Assembly (NCBI GenBank): GCA_003219125.1
Contig: QHPP01000121.1
Span: 1 to 32,062, forward strand
Reading direction: 5' to 3'
DNA length: 32,062 bases
DNA from: Verrucomicrobiota bacterium
GTDB lineage: Bacteria; Verrucomicrobiota; Verrucomicrobiia; Chthoniobacterales; UBA10450
This document shows positions 14,501 to 21,593 of the stretch, one piece after another; within the stretch, counting starts at the first letter, position 1, and each line of letters opens with the position of its first letter. The translations under genes and the position numbers were made by a program. Under the pieces are notes generated by a model. The model did no database searches. It had not been told where the DNA came from and saw only the letters and a program-made list of their open reading frames with translations.

Positions 14501-15472
14501 ATGCGCAGCGCCGGCATCCATCACATCACCGCGATTGCGGGAGATCCGCAACTCAATCTCGACTTTTATACCGAGACGCTCGGACTGCGGCTGGTCAAAC
14601 GGACCGTAAATTTCGACGATCCCGGGAGCTACCATTTTTATTTTGGCGATAAAATCGGGAGCCCCGGAACGATCATTACCTTTTTCCCCTGGCCGGGAGC
14701 GCGACGAGGCGCTCGCGGGAGCGGGCAGGTGACCACGGTCAGCTTCGCTGTTCCGCCCAATTCGATTGCGTTTTGGAAGGAACGATTGCGTGCAAATCAT
14801 GTGATCGCCGAGGAAATTGGCGGGCGCTTCGGAAACGTCGCGCTGCGTTTTCTCGATCCCGATGGATTGCAGCTTGAGCTCGTTGTCATCCCGGGCAACG
14901 TCGAGGAATTCCGTCGCGGAACCTTTAAGGCACCTTCCCCGGGATCCCTCGAGGTTGCTCGGGATGTCCGAATCGTCGGGTTGGCCCCGCCAACGCTCGA
15001 AGTCAGGAAACCGGAGAAGACTGGACAACTGCTCGCCGAGATTCTCGGATTCGAGTTTGTTGCGGAAGAAAATAATCGACGGCGTTTCCGCGGCAGCGGC
15101 TCATCCGCATCCTCGGAAATCGATCTGTTGTCATCCGAAGCTGGCTTCGGCCAGATCGCGGTTGGCACGGTTCATCACATTGCCTTTCGCGCGGCGGATG
15201 ACGAAGAACAGTTGCGGGTGCGGAAGCAGCTTGTCGCGCGAGGTCTCGACGTTACGCCCGTAATCGACCGCCAGTATTTTCACTCCATCTATTTTAGGGA
15301 ACCGAATGGCATCTTGTTTGAGATTGCCACCGACAGGCCCGGATTCCTCATCGATGAACCGGTCGATGCCTTGGGCGAAACCTTAAAACTTCCGCCTGTT
15401 TATGAGCCAAAGCGCAACGAGATCGAGCGCGTGCTTCCCACAATTCATCTTCACCACTCGGCCGCTTCATGA
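14501..15472 (+). CDS. Ring-cleaving dioxygenase, VOC/glyoxalase family (MhqO-like), with in-frame repeat
   Basis: 323 residues with two vicinal-oxygen-chelate modules. The start IHHITAIAGDPQLNLDFYTE and then LGLRLVKRTVNFDDPGSYHF is typical of MhqO/LinE-type hydroquinone dioxygenases. First-module residues include His7/His8 and Glu126 (DPDGLQLELV). In the second, VHHIAFRAADDEEQ and PNGILFEIATD supply further metal ligands. The region joining the modules (residues about 129-157: VIPGNVEEFRRG, then APSPGSLEVARDV) is encoded by a complete family A palindrome at 14884-14970, read in frame. MhqO family members normally have a short linker here. The 3' end overlaps the next gene by 4 bases (ATGA), so the two are coupled. 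Likely role: breakdown of hydroquinone-type compounds. Confidence 0.88.
   Translation: MRSAGIHHITAIAGDPQLNLDFYTETLGLRLVKRTVNFDDPGSYHFYFGDKIGSPGTIITFFPWPGARRGARGSGQVTTVSFAVPPNSIAFWKERLRANHVIAEEIGGRFGNVALRFLDPDGLQLELVVIPGNVEEFRRGTFKAPSPGSLEVARDVRIVGLAPPTLEVRKPEKTGQLLAEILGFEFVAEENNRRRFRGSGSSASSEIDLLSSEAGFGQIAVGTVHHIAFRAADDEEQLRVRKQLVARGLDVTPVIDRQYFHSIYFREPNGILFEIATDRPGFLIDEPVDALGETLKLPPVYEPKRNEIERVLPTIHLHHSAAS
14884..14970. repeat. Family A palindromic element inside a CDS
   Basis: The left arm GTCATCCCGGGCAACGTCGA is mirrored by the right arm, which holds CCGGGATCCCTCGAGG and GCTCGGGATGTCC. The right half resembles the intergenic copy at 28621-28710 (AAGGNANCTTCC, then CGGGATCCCTCGA, then CTCGGGATG). 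At about 87 bp it is nearly the size of the 90-bp intergenic copy and equals 29 codons. It sits precisely in the linker between the two VOC modules. Confidence 0.8.
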
Positions 15473-16083
15473 ACGATTTCGCCTATCGATTTATTCCCGG
15501 GACTGGCGATCGAACACTGCTCTTGCTGCACGGCACCGGCGGAAACGAAAATGATTTGCTTCCGCTCGGTCGCGCCATCGATCCCGAGGCGTCTTTGCTC
15601 AGTCCGCGGGGAAAAGTTTTGGAAAATGGTGCCGCGCGATTTTTTCGACGGCTGGCCGAGGGCGTTTTCGATGAAAAAGATGTTGTCGCGCGTGCGCACG
15701 AACTCGCGAATTTTGTTTCCGCTGCGGCGAAGAAACACGGTTTCGACCTGAATACGCTGGTCGCGATCGGCTATTCCAACGGAGCGAACATCGCCTCGGC
15801 GATGATGCTGCTCGGCTTATTGAAATTTCGCGGCGCGATCCTGTTTCGACCAATGGTGCCCCTTTCACGTCCGCCGGATATCACCTTAAGAAATTGTGCC
15901 GTCCTGATCTGCGGCGGGCGTTTCGATCCGATTGCTACGGCACAGGAGGTCAACGCGCTGGCCGAATTGTTGCGCGAGCGAAAGGCCGACGTTGAGGTGC
16001 GAATGCAGGAAAGCGGTCACGAATTGACAGACGTGGATGTGGAGGCAGCGCGAGACTGGCTTGCAGCGAGCGCCATTGCATAG
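15469..16083 (+). CDS. Alpha/beta hydrolase, phospholipase/carboxylesterase type (MhqD-like)
   Basis: 204 residues, a compact serine hydrolase of the family that includes carboxylesterases and MhqD. It has the oxyanion motif LLLLHGTGGNENDLL (17-31) and the nucleophile elbow GYSNGANIAS with Ser103. Asp153 (GGRFDPI) and His184 (ESGHELT) complete the triad. The start ATG lies within the stop region of the dioxygenase gene (4-base overlap). In Bacillus, mhqO-type dioxygenases and mhqD-type hydrolases are coregulated for quinone resistance. The direct coupling here suggests sequential action on an aromatic substrate, which is an inference. The cytoplasmic location follows from the lack of a signal peptide. 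Confidence 0.87.
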   Translation: MNDFAYRFIPGTGDRTLLLLHGTGGNENDLLPLGRAIDPEASLLSPRGKVLENGAARFFRRLAEGVFDEKDVVARAHELANFVSAAAKKHGFDLNTLVAIGYSNGANIASAMMLLGLLKFRGAILFRPMVPLSRPPDITLRNCAVLICGGRFDPIATAQEVNALAELLRERKADVEVRMQESGHELTDVDVEAARDWLAASAIA

Positions 16084-16101
16084 GAAAAAGGAAGCTCGCT
16101 T

Positions 16102-17106
16102 ATGCTCGTCGTGATGAATGCCAATGCCACCGAAGCGGAAATCGCCGGCGTCGTCCGCGTGATTGAGTCGCTTGGTTTGCGCGCGCATACCATGCCCGGC
16201 GCCACCCGCACCGCTATCGGCATCACCGGCAACAAGGGCGCGATCAGTTTGCAGCATTTCGAAAACCTGCCCGGCGTGGCCGAAGCCATTCGCGTGAGCA
16301 AACCTTACAAGCTGATCACGCTCGATCTGAAGCAGGACCGCACCATTGTCGATATCGGTGGTGCGAAAATCGGAAATGGCTCACTCGCCATGATCGCCGG
16401 GCCGTGCGCGATTGAAACACGCGAGCAGACCTTTGCCATCGCCGAGGTCGTGAAAAATTCTGGCGCAAAATTTTTTCGTGGCGGCGCCTTCAAACCACGC
16501 ACCTCACCTTATGCCTTCGCCGGTTTGGGCGAGAAGGGATTGAAGATTCTGGTGGAAGTTCGTGAGAAATTTGGTCTAAGAATCGTTAGCGAGGCGCTGG
16601 ACGAGCCAGGCGTCGATCTCGTCGAAAAATATGCCGACATGATTCAAATCGGCGCGCGCAACATGCAAAATTACACTCTGCTTCGACGGGTCGGGCGTTC
16701 AAAGCTCCCCGTCCTGCTCAAACGAGGGATGGCGGCGACATTGGAGGAATGGTTGCTCGCGGCGGAATACATTATGGCGGAAGGCAATTACCAAGTCGTT
16801 CTTTGCGAACGTGGTGTCCGCACCTTCGCCCAGCACACCCGCAACACCCTGGATCTCGCCGCCGTGCCGGCAGTGCGACGTATTTCGCATTTGCCCATAA
16901 TCATTGATGCTTCGCACGGCACCGGCAAAAACTACATGGTCACCCCGCTGGCGCGTGCCGGAGTTGCGGTCGGCGCCGATGGTTTGATGATCGAGGTGCA
17001 TTGCAAGCCGGAAGAAGCACTTTCTGATGGCGCGCAGGCCCTCACGCTCGACGAGTTCGAGCAAATGGCGAAGGAAGTGCGCACGATCCACGAAGTGATT
17101 AGCTGA
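16102..17106 (+). CDS. aroF: 3-deoxy-7-phosphoheptulonate (DAHP) synthase, type I-beta
   Basis: Condenses phosphoenolpyruvate and erythrose 4-phosphate to start the shikimate pathway. The 334 residues have an N-terminal ferredoxin-like regulatory domain (1 to about 70), as in the Thermotoga enzyme. There it serves for Tyr/Phe feedback inhibition. The catalytic barrel has [37 protein letters not shown] and DASHGTG. The metal ligands fit Cys102, His272, Glu298 and Asp309, the same numbers I recall for the Thermotoga protein. A good Shine-Dalgarno-like AAGGAAG precedes the ATG at 16102. It lies 18 bases after the hydrolase gene and may share its transcript. It converges on trpG across a repeat-filled gap. 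Confidence 0.95.
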   Translation: MLVVMNANATEAEIAGVVRVIESLGLRAHTMPGATRTAIGITGNKGAISLQHFENLPGVAEAIRVSKPYKLITLDLKQDRTIVDIGGAKIGNGSLAMIAGPCAIETREQTFAIAEVVKNSGAKFFRGGAFKPRTSPYAFAGLGEKGLKILVEVREKFGLRIVSEALDEPGVDLVEKYADMIQIGARNMQNYTLLRRVGRSKLPVLLKRGMAATLEEWLLAAEYIMAEGNYQVVLCERGVRTFAQHTRNTLDLAAVPAVRRISHLPIIIDASHGTGKNYMVTPLARAGVAVGADGLMIEVHCKPEEALSDGAQALTLDEFEQMAKEVRTIHEVIS

Positions 17107-17141
17107 TTGGATTGAGCGAGGTCTTATCGGACGCCAGCGCG

Positions 17142-17251
17142 CGTCATCCCGAGTCGCAGACGGCGAGGGACCTCTCGATTGGTCATTAGGTCACGCGATT
17201 AAGTGTGCGTAATCACGAACTGTGAGGTCCTTCACTCCGTTCAGGATGACG
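17142..17251. repeat. Family A palindromic repeat (17142 copy)
   Basis: It runs from CGTCATCCCGAGTCGCAGAC to CACTCCGTTCAGGATGACGG, with GAGGGACCTC mirrored by GAGGTCCTTC. It is the first of three repeat elements in the 388-base gap (17107-17494) between the convergent aroF and trpG genes. No gene was seen in that gap. Confidence 0.82.
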
Positions 17252-17273
17252 GAATATCTTCGCGTTCACGCTC

Positions 17274-17360
17274 CATCATCCCGAGCGAAAGCCGAGGGAT
17301 CCCGTGGAAGTTACCTTTAAGTTTTCGCCCCGGGATCCTCGCGTGGGCTCGGGATGACAA
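17274..17360. repeat. Family A palindromic repeat (17274 copy)
   Basis: It runs from CATCATCCCGAGCGAAAGCC to GTGGGCTCGGGATGACAA, with inner GAGGGATCCCG / CCGGGATCCTCG arms. On the minus strand it follows directly on a degenerate second copy of the trpG 3' end (17349-17388). It may therefore have been the original element downstream of trpG. Confidence 0.85.
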
Positions 17361-17388
17361 ATTAAGAAAATTCGCGGGCAACTTTTTG
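17349..17388 (-). repeat. Degenerate duplicate of the trpG 3' end
   Basis: About 40 bases beginning CTCGGGATGACA and containing GAAAATTCGCGGGCAACTTT align to 17507-17546, the end of trpG plus repeat edge, with about 8 mismatches. Read on the minus strand in the matching frame it encodes KKLPANFLNLSSR, against [12 protein letters not shown] in TrpG. It is a fossil copy of the gene end, separated from the live copy by a family B element. Confidence 0.65.
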
Positions 17389-17398
17389 CTGAGTTAGA

Positions 17399-17503
17399 GG
17401 AACATAGGTGTCGACGCCGGTCCGCCCAGCGGACATTCTGTCGGCTGATATCCCGCAGCGTAGTGGTACTCCGCTGGGCCCACAGACCAAAGGTCTATGT
17501 TCC
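17399..17503. repeat. Family B palindromic element at the trpG stop codon
   Basis: A 105-bp element with perfect 9-bp terminal inverted repeats GGAACATAG (17399-17407) and CTATGTTCC (17495-17503). Internal blocks GCCCAGCGGAC, ACTCCGCTGGG and CACAGACC-GGTCT match the copy inside the MBL-hydrolase gene (3277-3412) in reverse orientation. The TAG of its right-hand terminal repeat is the stop codon of trpG. Confidence 0.9.
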
Positions 17504-18076
17504 GCCTCGGGATGACAGCCGCAGAAAATTTGCGAGCAACTTTCTCCCTTCGCCGGTCAAAATCGATTCCGGATGAAATTGCACCCCGTGAATCGGAAAT
17601 TCGCAATGCTGCAGCCCCATAATTTCACCGTCGTCGGATTCTGCGGTGATGATGAATGAATCCGGCAGACTATCGCGCTTTACCACGAGGGAATGATAAC
17701 GAGTAGCATCGAACGGTTGCGACATGCCTTTAAAAACGCCCGCGTCATGGTGCGAAATAGCGGAAGTTTTCCCGTGCATCAATTTCGGGGCACGCACAAT
17801 CTCGCCGCCGAAAACTTCACCGATGCATTGGTGACCGAGGCAAACGCCGAGCATCGGAATGTGCGGCCCGAATTCGCGAATGACATCGCAACTAATTCCC
17901 GCGTCGCGCGGCCGGCCCGGTCCGGGCGAGATACAAATGCGTTCCGGAACAAATTTTCGAATGTCTGCCGGGCCGATCTCATCGTTGCGTTTCACCAAAA
18001 CTTCGGCGCCGAGTTCACCGAAAATCTGCGCGAGATTATAGGTGAACGAATCGTAATTATCGATCAGGAGAAGCAT
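17495..18076 (-). CDS. trpG: Anthranilate synthase glutamine amidotransferase subunit
   Basis: 193 residues of class I glutamine amidotransferase. It releases ammonia from glutamine for TrpE to make anthranilate. The start is [17 protein letters not shown] (ATG at 18076). The oxyanion motif [11 protein letters not shown] is near 50-60. The nucleophile is Cys79 in [12 protein letters not shown], and His168 and Glu170 lie in [14 protein letters not shown] much longer open frame extends upstream into trpE and repeat DNA and is rejected. The gene ends ...[15 protein letters not shown]. The last residues and the TAG stop come from a family A edge and a family B terminal repeat. It lies 59 bases downstream of trpE and is surely cotranscribed with it. 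Confidence 0.95.
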   Translation of the reverse strand: MLLLIDNYDSFTYNLAQIFGELGAEVLVKRNDEIGPADIRKFVPERICISPGPGRPRDAGISCDVIREFGPHIPMLGVCLGHQCIGEVFGGEIVRAPKLMHGKTSAISHHDAGVFKGMSQPFDATRYHSLVVKRDSLPDSFIITAESDDGEIMGLQHCEFPIHGVQFHPESILTGEGRKLLANFLRLSSRGGT

Positions 18077-18141
18077 CTTTTGCAGTGGCAGCCGTGCCGG
18101 CTGCATTCCAATTCTCGCAGGCGACACGCCCGCCGCTACAG
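18077..18141. repeat. Family D repeat between trpE and trpG
   Basis: Read on the minus strand it starts CTGTAGCGGCGGGCGTGTCG and continues with a GCAGCCGGCACGGCTGC palindrome. It fills the trpE-trpG gap and provides the trpE stop codon (the TAG in CTGTAG). A matching core, CTGTGGCGGCAGGCGTGTCT, lies inside trpE on the opposite strand at about 18960. Confidence 0.7.
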
Positions 18142-19626
18142 TTTTTTCGCGCGTGCGATTGCGGCGAGGACCGCCATCGCCTTGCGCTCGGTCTCTTCGC
18201 GTTCGCGCGCCGGCTCGGAATCGGCCACGATCCCGGCGCCGGCTTGTACAAACGCTTTTCCATTTTTCAAAACCACCGAACGCAACGCGATGCAACTATC
18301 GCAATTCCCATCGAAACCAAACCAGCCGACCGCCCCCGCATAAAATCCGCGCCGCGTTTGCTCGAGCTCGGCGATAATTTGCATCGCACGAATTTTCGGT
18401 GCACCCGAAACGGTACCTGCGGGAAAAGTGGAGCGAAAGGCGTCGAAGGCGCTCAAACCATCGCGCAAACGCGCCTCAACATGCGACACGATATGCATGA
18501 CGTGGCTGTAACGTTCGATCGTCATTTGTTCCGTCACACGGACGCTACCGATTTGCGCGATCCGGCCCAGATCGTTGCGTGCCAGATCGATCAGCATCAC
18601 GTGTTCGGCGCGCTCTTTCGGATCGGCGAGCAATTCGCGCGCGTTTGCTTCGTCGGAGAGGCTGTCGCCGCCGCGCGGACGCGTCCCCGCAATCGGCCGA
18701 AGTTCCGCGGTGCGACCGCGCACTCGCACATGCAATTCAGGCGAACTGCCGAGCGCGCAAAACTCATCGCCGAAGTTCAGCAAAAACATGTAGGGCGAAG
18801 GGTTTCCAAAGCGTAGGCAACGATATAGATCGAGCGGATCGCCCGAAAATTCCGACTCGAATCGTTGCGACAACACGGCTTGGAAAATATCGCCCTCGGC
18901 GATGTATTCTTTTGCGCGGAGAACCATTTTTTCGAACTCGCTGGTATTGCTCTTGAATCCTGTGGCGGCAGGCGTGTCTCCTGCAGCTGGTGCCGCGATC
19001 GGTTGCAATCGCGATGGCGCGGCGAGTTTTTCCAAAAGCGTCGTGATTTGTTCGCTGGCACCGGCATAAGCATCGTCCAAGCTTTGCTTTCGAAGATCGG
19101 CCGACACGATGATGCGCATCAGGCGGAAACGGTGATCGAAGACGATAAGCGTCCCCGCGACCATAAACATCATTTCCGGCAATTCGAGGTCGCCGCGGGG
19201 ATGGATCGGCACCTTTGGTTCGAAAAATCTAACCACGTCGTAGCCGGCGAAGCCGACCGCACCGCCTTGAAAATGGGGAACGTCGTCGCGCGGAACAAAG
19301 CGGAGTTCGCCGAGGACCTTTTGCATTTCGTAGAGAGGATCGGAGGTTTTCCCATTGGTGACGCCGCCAGACTTTTCGCGAATAGTTAGATTACCCTCGC
19401 GCTGGCTAAGGATTAATAACGGATTAATGCCGATAAACGAGAAGCGTCCCGATTCCTCGTTGCGCTCGGCTGATTCGAAAAGGAACGAAAATCCATCCCG
19501 GCCAATTTTTTGGAATGCGCCAACGGGCGTTTCGACATCGCTGACGATCTCAGCGACGACAGGAATCAGATTGCCGCGGCTTGCGAGCTTTCTGAACTCT
19601 TCAAAAGCAGGTGAAATCATGGTCAT
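18136..19626 (-). CDS. trpE: Anthranilate synthase component I
   Basis: 496 residues, the chorismate-binding subunit that forms anthranilate for tryptophan synthesis. Catalytic motifs are [39 protein letters not shown] and [12 protein letters not shown]. The tryptophan feedback site near the N-terminus reads LFESAE at 49-54, close to the usual LLESAE, so feedback control is likely kept. The linker between the N-terminal and catalytic domains (residues about 209-228) contains [13 protein letters not shown], encoded by a family D repeat. Two starts are possible: ATG at 19626, part of a 33-bp mini palindrome, or ATG at 19620 (MISPAFEEF). The second may be the original. No leader peptide with Trp codons was recognised. 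Confidence 0.95.
   Translation of the reverse strand: MTMISPAFEEFRKLASRGNLIPVVAEIVSDVETPVGAFQKIGRDGFSFLFESAERNEESGRFSFIGINPLLILSQREGNLTIREKSGGVTNGKTSDPLYEMQKVLGELRFVPRDDVPHFQGGAVGFAGYDVVRFFEPKVPIHPRGDLELPEMMFMVAGTLIVFDHRFRLMRIIVSADLRKQSLDDAYAGASEQITTLLEKLAAPSRLQPIAAPAAGDTPAATGFKSNTSEFEKMVLRAKEYIAEGDIFQAVLSQRFESEFSGDPLDLYRCLRFGNPSPYMFLLNFGDEFCALGSSPELHVRVRGRTAELRPIAGTRPRGGDSLSDEANARELLADPKERAEHVMLIDLARNDLGRIAQIGSVRVTEQMTIERYSHVMHIVSHVEARLRDGLSAFDAFRSTFPAGTVSGAPKIRAMQIIAELEQTRRGFYAGAVGWFGFDGNCDSCIALRSVVLKNGKAFVQAGAGIVADSEPAREREETERKAMAVLAAIARAKKL
18955..18984. repeat. Family D repeat core inside trpE
   Basis: CTGTGGCGGCAGGCGTGTCT, followed by CCTGCAGC, matches the intergenic core at the trpE 3' end in inverse orientation. 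It encodes [10 protein letters not shown] in the TrpE inter-domain linker. The match covers about 25 bases with only a few mismatches. Confidence 0.65.
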
Positions 19627-19653
19627 TCGAAGCGACTAACTCTCGGAATGACC
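19621..19653. repeat. Mini family A palindrome at the trpE start
   Basis: GGTCATTC at the left and GAATGACC at the right are perfect 8-bp inverted arms around a 17-base centre. It is much shorter than other family A copies and looks like an internally deleted derivative. Its left edge contains the first possible ATG of trpE (19624-19626 on the minus strand). Confidence 0.65.
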
Positions 19654-19722
19654 ATTGTAGAGGTGTTTATGCCAAACGCCTATTTCTCCTTAACCGTTTC
19701 GACGAGGCTACAGCAAAAAATG

Positions 19723-19750
19723 TTGCGCTGGGGAAGGCGCGAGCGATTAT
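19723..19750 (+). promoter_or_regulatory. Possible promoter for tRNA-Gly
   Basis: TTGCGC (19723-19728) and GATTAT (19745-19750), spaced by 16 bases, are a passable sigma-70 type pair. They place the transcription start a few bases upstream of the tRNA. The match is partial (4 of 6 at -10), so this is weak. Confidence 0.3.
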
Positions 19751-19765
19751 TTGAGCCCACTTTGC

Positions 19766-19837
<72 letters not shown>

Positions 19838-19857
19838 CTCTTCCCGGTCGGGGGCGT

Positions 19858-19933
19858 CGCGGCTCGACGAAGTCTAGCCCTACCAAGGTGCGTTCTCCAA
19901 CCTCCCTGGTAGGGCGACGCTCTGCGGAGCCGC
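19858..19933. repeat. Family E inverted repeat downstream of tRNA-Gly
   Basis: GGCTCGACGAAGTCTAGCCC followed by TACCA is mirrored by TGGTAGGGCGACGCTCTGCG followed by GAGCC. The arms are about 25 bp with mismatches and enclose AGGTGCGTTCTCCAACCTCC. It may serve as the tRNA 3' stem-loop. No second copy was found in this window. Confidence 0.55.
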
Positions 19934-20017
19934 ATGCCAGCCTAAACTCCGATTGAGGGCAAACTGGGTCTCATTTTCTTGAATCCGAACTGGCTTTTTT
20001 CTGCATCTCATAGGCAA

Positions 20018-20719
20018 ATGAAAACTATGAAAGCATTCGTTCTTGGCGGCGCCGCCACTTTTGGGCTGGTGCTGGCCATCTACGCACAAACACCTGCCGC
20101 CACGCCAGAAACGCCGGCTCCGTCGCCCACGGTCGCGGCGACGGCAACGGCTACTCCCGCTGTTTCTGTTTCTCCCGCGATTTCGGCCACACCGTCCGCG
20201 ACGAATCAATTTGCGGACAAGATTAAGGAACGGGTCGATCGGAAATTTAAACACAAAGGATTTGGGATAACGGTCGATGGGAGCGACGGCGAGAAACGCG
20301 ATTCCAATCGCCATCATGGAGACGACATACCGGAAAGTGTTCTTCCGATCGTCATTATCAGTTTGCTAGCCGTGTTTGGGTTTCCAGTCGCGATTGTAGC
20401 CGTCATCATGTTCAGCGGCTGGGCCAAGACGCGTTCGTTGCATCGTACCGTGCGGATGATGGTGGAGAAGGGTCAGCCGGTTCCGCCGGAATTGCTCTCC
20501 TCGCCCGCGGCTGCGCCGGTAACCGTGCGCCCGTGGTACGATTTGCGCCGCGGCATCGTGCTCGTCTCGATCGGCGTGGGTGTGGTCATGTTTTTCGGAA
20601 TCAGTGCCGGTTGGGACAACGGCGTCTGGGCACTCGGTTTGATTCCCGGCTTGATTGGTCTGGGTTATCTGCTGGCGTGGCGGCTTGCTTATCGCGATGA
20701 GAAAGCGTTGAAACAATGA
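20018..20719 (+). CDS. Membrane protein with DUF6249-like C-terminal region
   Basis: 233 residues from the ATG at 20018; a TTG at 19979 would add 13. It begins with a hydrophobic export segment (MKTMKAFVLGGAATFGLVLA) and then a long low-complexity Pro/Ala/Thr/Ser stretch. A charged region containing FADKIKERVDRKFKHKGFGI is followed by three predicted membrane spans (VLPIVIISLLAVFGFPVAIV; GIVLVSIGVGVVMFFGI; ALGLIPGLIGLGYLLAW). The block RMMVEKGQPVPPELL followed by a DLRRGIVL segment is what I associate with DUF6249, which often sits beside ECF sigma factors. It is directly followed by the sigma factor (1 base between stop and GTG), so it is probably part of that regulatory operon. Its biochemical role is unknown. 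Confidence 0.75.
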   Translation: MKTMKAFVLGGAATFGLVLAIYAQTPAATPETPAPSPTVAATATATPAVSVSPAISATPSATNQFADKIKERVDRKFKHKGFGITVDGSDGEKRDSNRHHGDDIPESVLPIVIISLLAVFGFPVAIVAVIMFSGWAKTRSLHRTVRMMVEKGQPVPPELLSSPAAAPVTVRPWYDLRRGIVLVSIGVGVVMFFGISAGWDNGVWALGLIPGLIGLGYLLAWRLAYRDEKALKQ

Positions 20720-20720
20720 T

Positions 20721-21257
20721 GTGGAGCTGACCGATGCCGACCTGCTCGCGCGAGTTATTGTTAAAGGTGACCAGCACGCTTTTGGCGAGCTGGTTCGCCG
20801 TCATCAATCGCCCGTACGCGGTCTTTTGCGCCAGCTCGTGCGCGCCGACGTGGAACTGGCGGATGATCTGGCCCAGGAAACATTCATTCGGGCTTACAAA
20901 AACATTCGGAGTTTCCGGGGCGAAGCGAAATTCTCCACCTGGCTTTACCGAATCGCCTATAACGTTTTCCGCGAGAACGCCCGCAAGCGTAAAGAACTTG
21001 TCGGGATCGATGAAAGCCAATTACAAGCCGAGGTTGATCCACAAACGACGGATCCGGGATTGCGTCACGATCTCATGAACGCGCTGGCTAATTTACCGCT
21101 GCACGAGCGCACTGCCGTCACCCTTTGCTGCCAGAATGGGTTGTCTCATGATGAAGCGGCCCGTGTTCTCGATATCCCGCTGGGAACGGTGAAGACGAAT
21201 GTCTTGCGCGGACGCGAGAAATTGAAGAAAATGCTAGCTGCCTGGGCCACTGAATGA
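20721..21257 (+). CDS. ECF-type RNA polymerase sigma factor
   Basis: 178 residues. Region 2 is recognisable as DVELADDLAQETFIRAYKNI and then FSTWLYRIAYNVFRENARKR, the core-binding and -10-recognition helices. Region 4 is LPLHERTAVTLCCQNGLSHD followed by EAARVLDIPLGTVKTNVLRG, a helix-turn-helix for -35 recognition. The only in-frame start after an upstream stop is GTG at 20721, which nearly abuts the preceding stop. The 3' end overlaps the next gene by 4 bases (ATGA), the usual arrangement for a sigma/anti-sigma pair. The ECF subgroup and its target promoter were not identified. Confidence 0.93.
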   Translation: MELTDADLLARVIVKGDQHAFGELVRRHQSPVRGLLRQLVRADVELADDLAQETFIRAYKNIRSFRGEAKFSTWLYRIAYNVFRENARKRKELVGIDESQLQAEVDPQTTDPGLRHDLMNALANLPLHERTAVTLCCQNGLSHDEAARVLDIPLGTVKTNVLRGREKLKKMLAAWATE

Positions 21258-21592
21258 ACGACCCACTCGATAATTTACTCGATGCGCGATTGCGTGACGA
21301 GACGCGCTATATCGATGACGCGGGCTTTACTGGTCGAGTGATGAAACAGCTTCCGCGCCGGCGCTTCTCCTGGAGCACGCAGCGCGCTTTCATTATTTTC
21401 GCGGCGACGATTGTGTCGGTGGTGATCGCGTATTTCGCGTCGGGTGAAGGAATGTTCGTGCACGATGCATGCGCGCGGGTATCGGGTTTAAGACCGCTGC
21501 AACTGCTTCTTCTGATCTTCGCCTGCGGGACCGGGATGACAATTGCCGGCCTCTGGGCTGCCCTCACGCGAACGCACGACATGACCGTTTAG
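21254..21592 (+). CDS. Putative anti-sigma factor, two-span membrane protein
   Basis: 112 residues. A charged N-terminal part (MNDPLDNLLDARLRDETRYI) is followed by IDDAGFTGRVMKQLPRRR. I compare this with the DNGFSRRVMRRLP motif of DUF5056 proteins found beside ECF sigma factors in Bacteroidetes. Two hydrophobic spans follow (AFIIFAATIVSVVIAYFA and LQLLLLIFACGTGMTIAGLW). No zinc-binding HxxxCxxC motif is present, so it is not a ZAS-type anti-sigma. It is translationally coupled to the sigma gene. Anti-sigma function is inferred from topology and position. Confidence 0.72.
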   Translation: MNDPLDNLLDARLRDETRYIDDAGFTGRVMKQLPRRRFSWSTQRAFIIFAATIVSVVIAYFASGEGMFVHDACARVSGLRPLQLLLLIFACGTGMTIAGLWAALTRTHDMTV

Positions 21593-21593
21593 G

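Noticed and set aside
14246-15028. Minus-strand open frame of 260 codons
   Set aside because: It is antisense to the clearly supported dioxygenase gene and overlaps the DUF1326 start. Its translation has no family resemblance.
17142-17503. Possible CRISPR array because of three repeats in a row
   Set aside because: The units are long palindromes of unequal length from two different families, without uniform spacers, and no cas genes are present.
18077-18295. Upstream extension of trpG (73 codons)
   Set aside because: It overlaps trpE in another frame and the family D repeat. TrpG proteins begin at [11 protein letters not shown].
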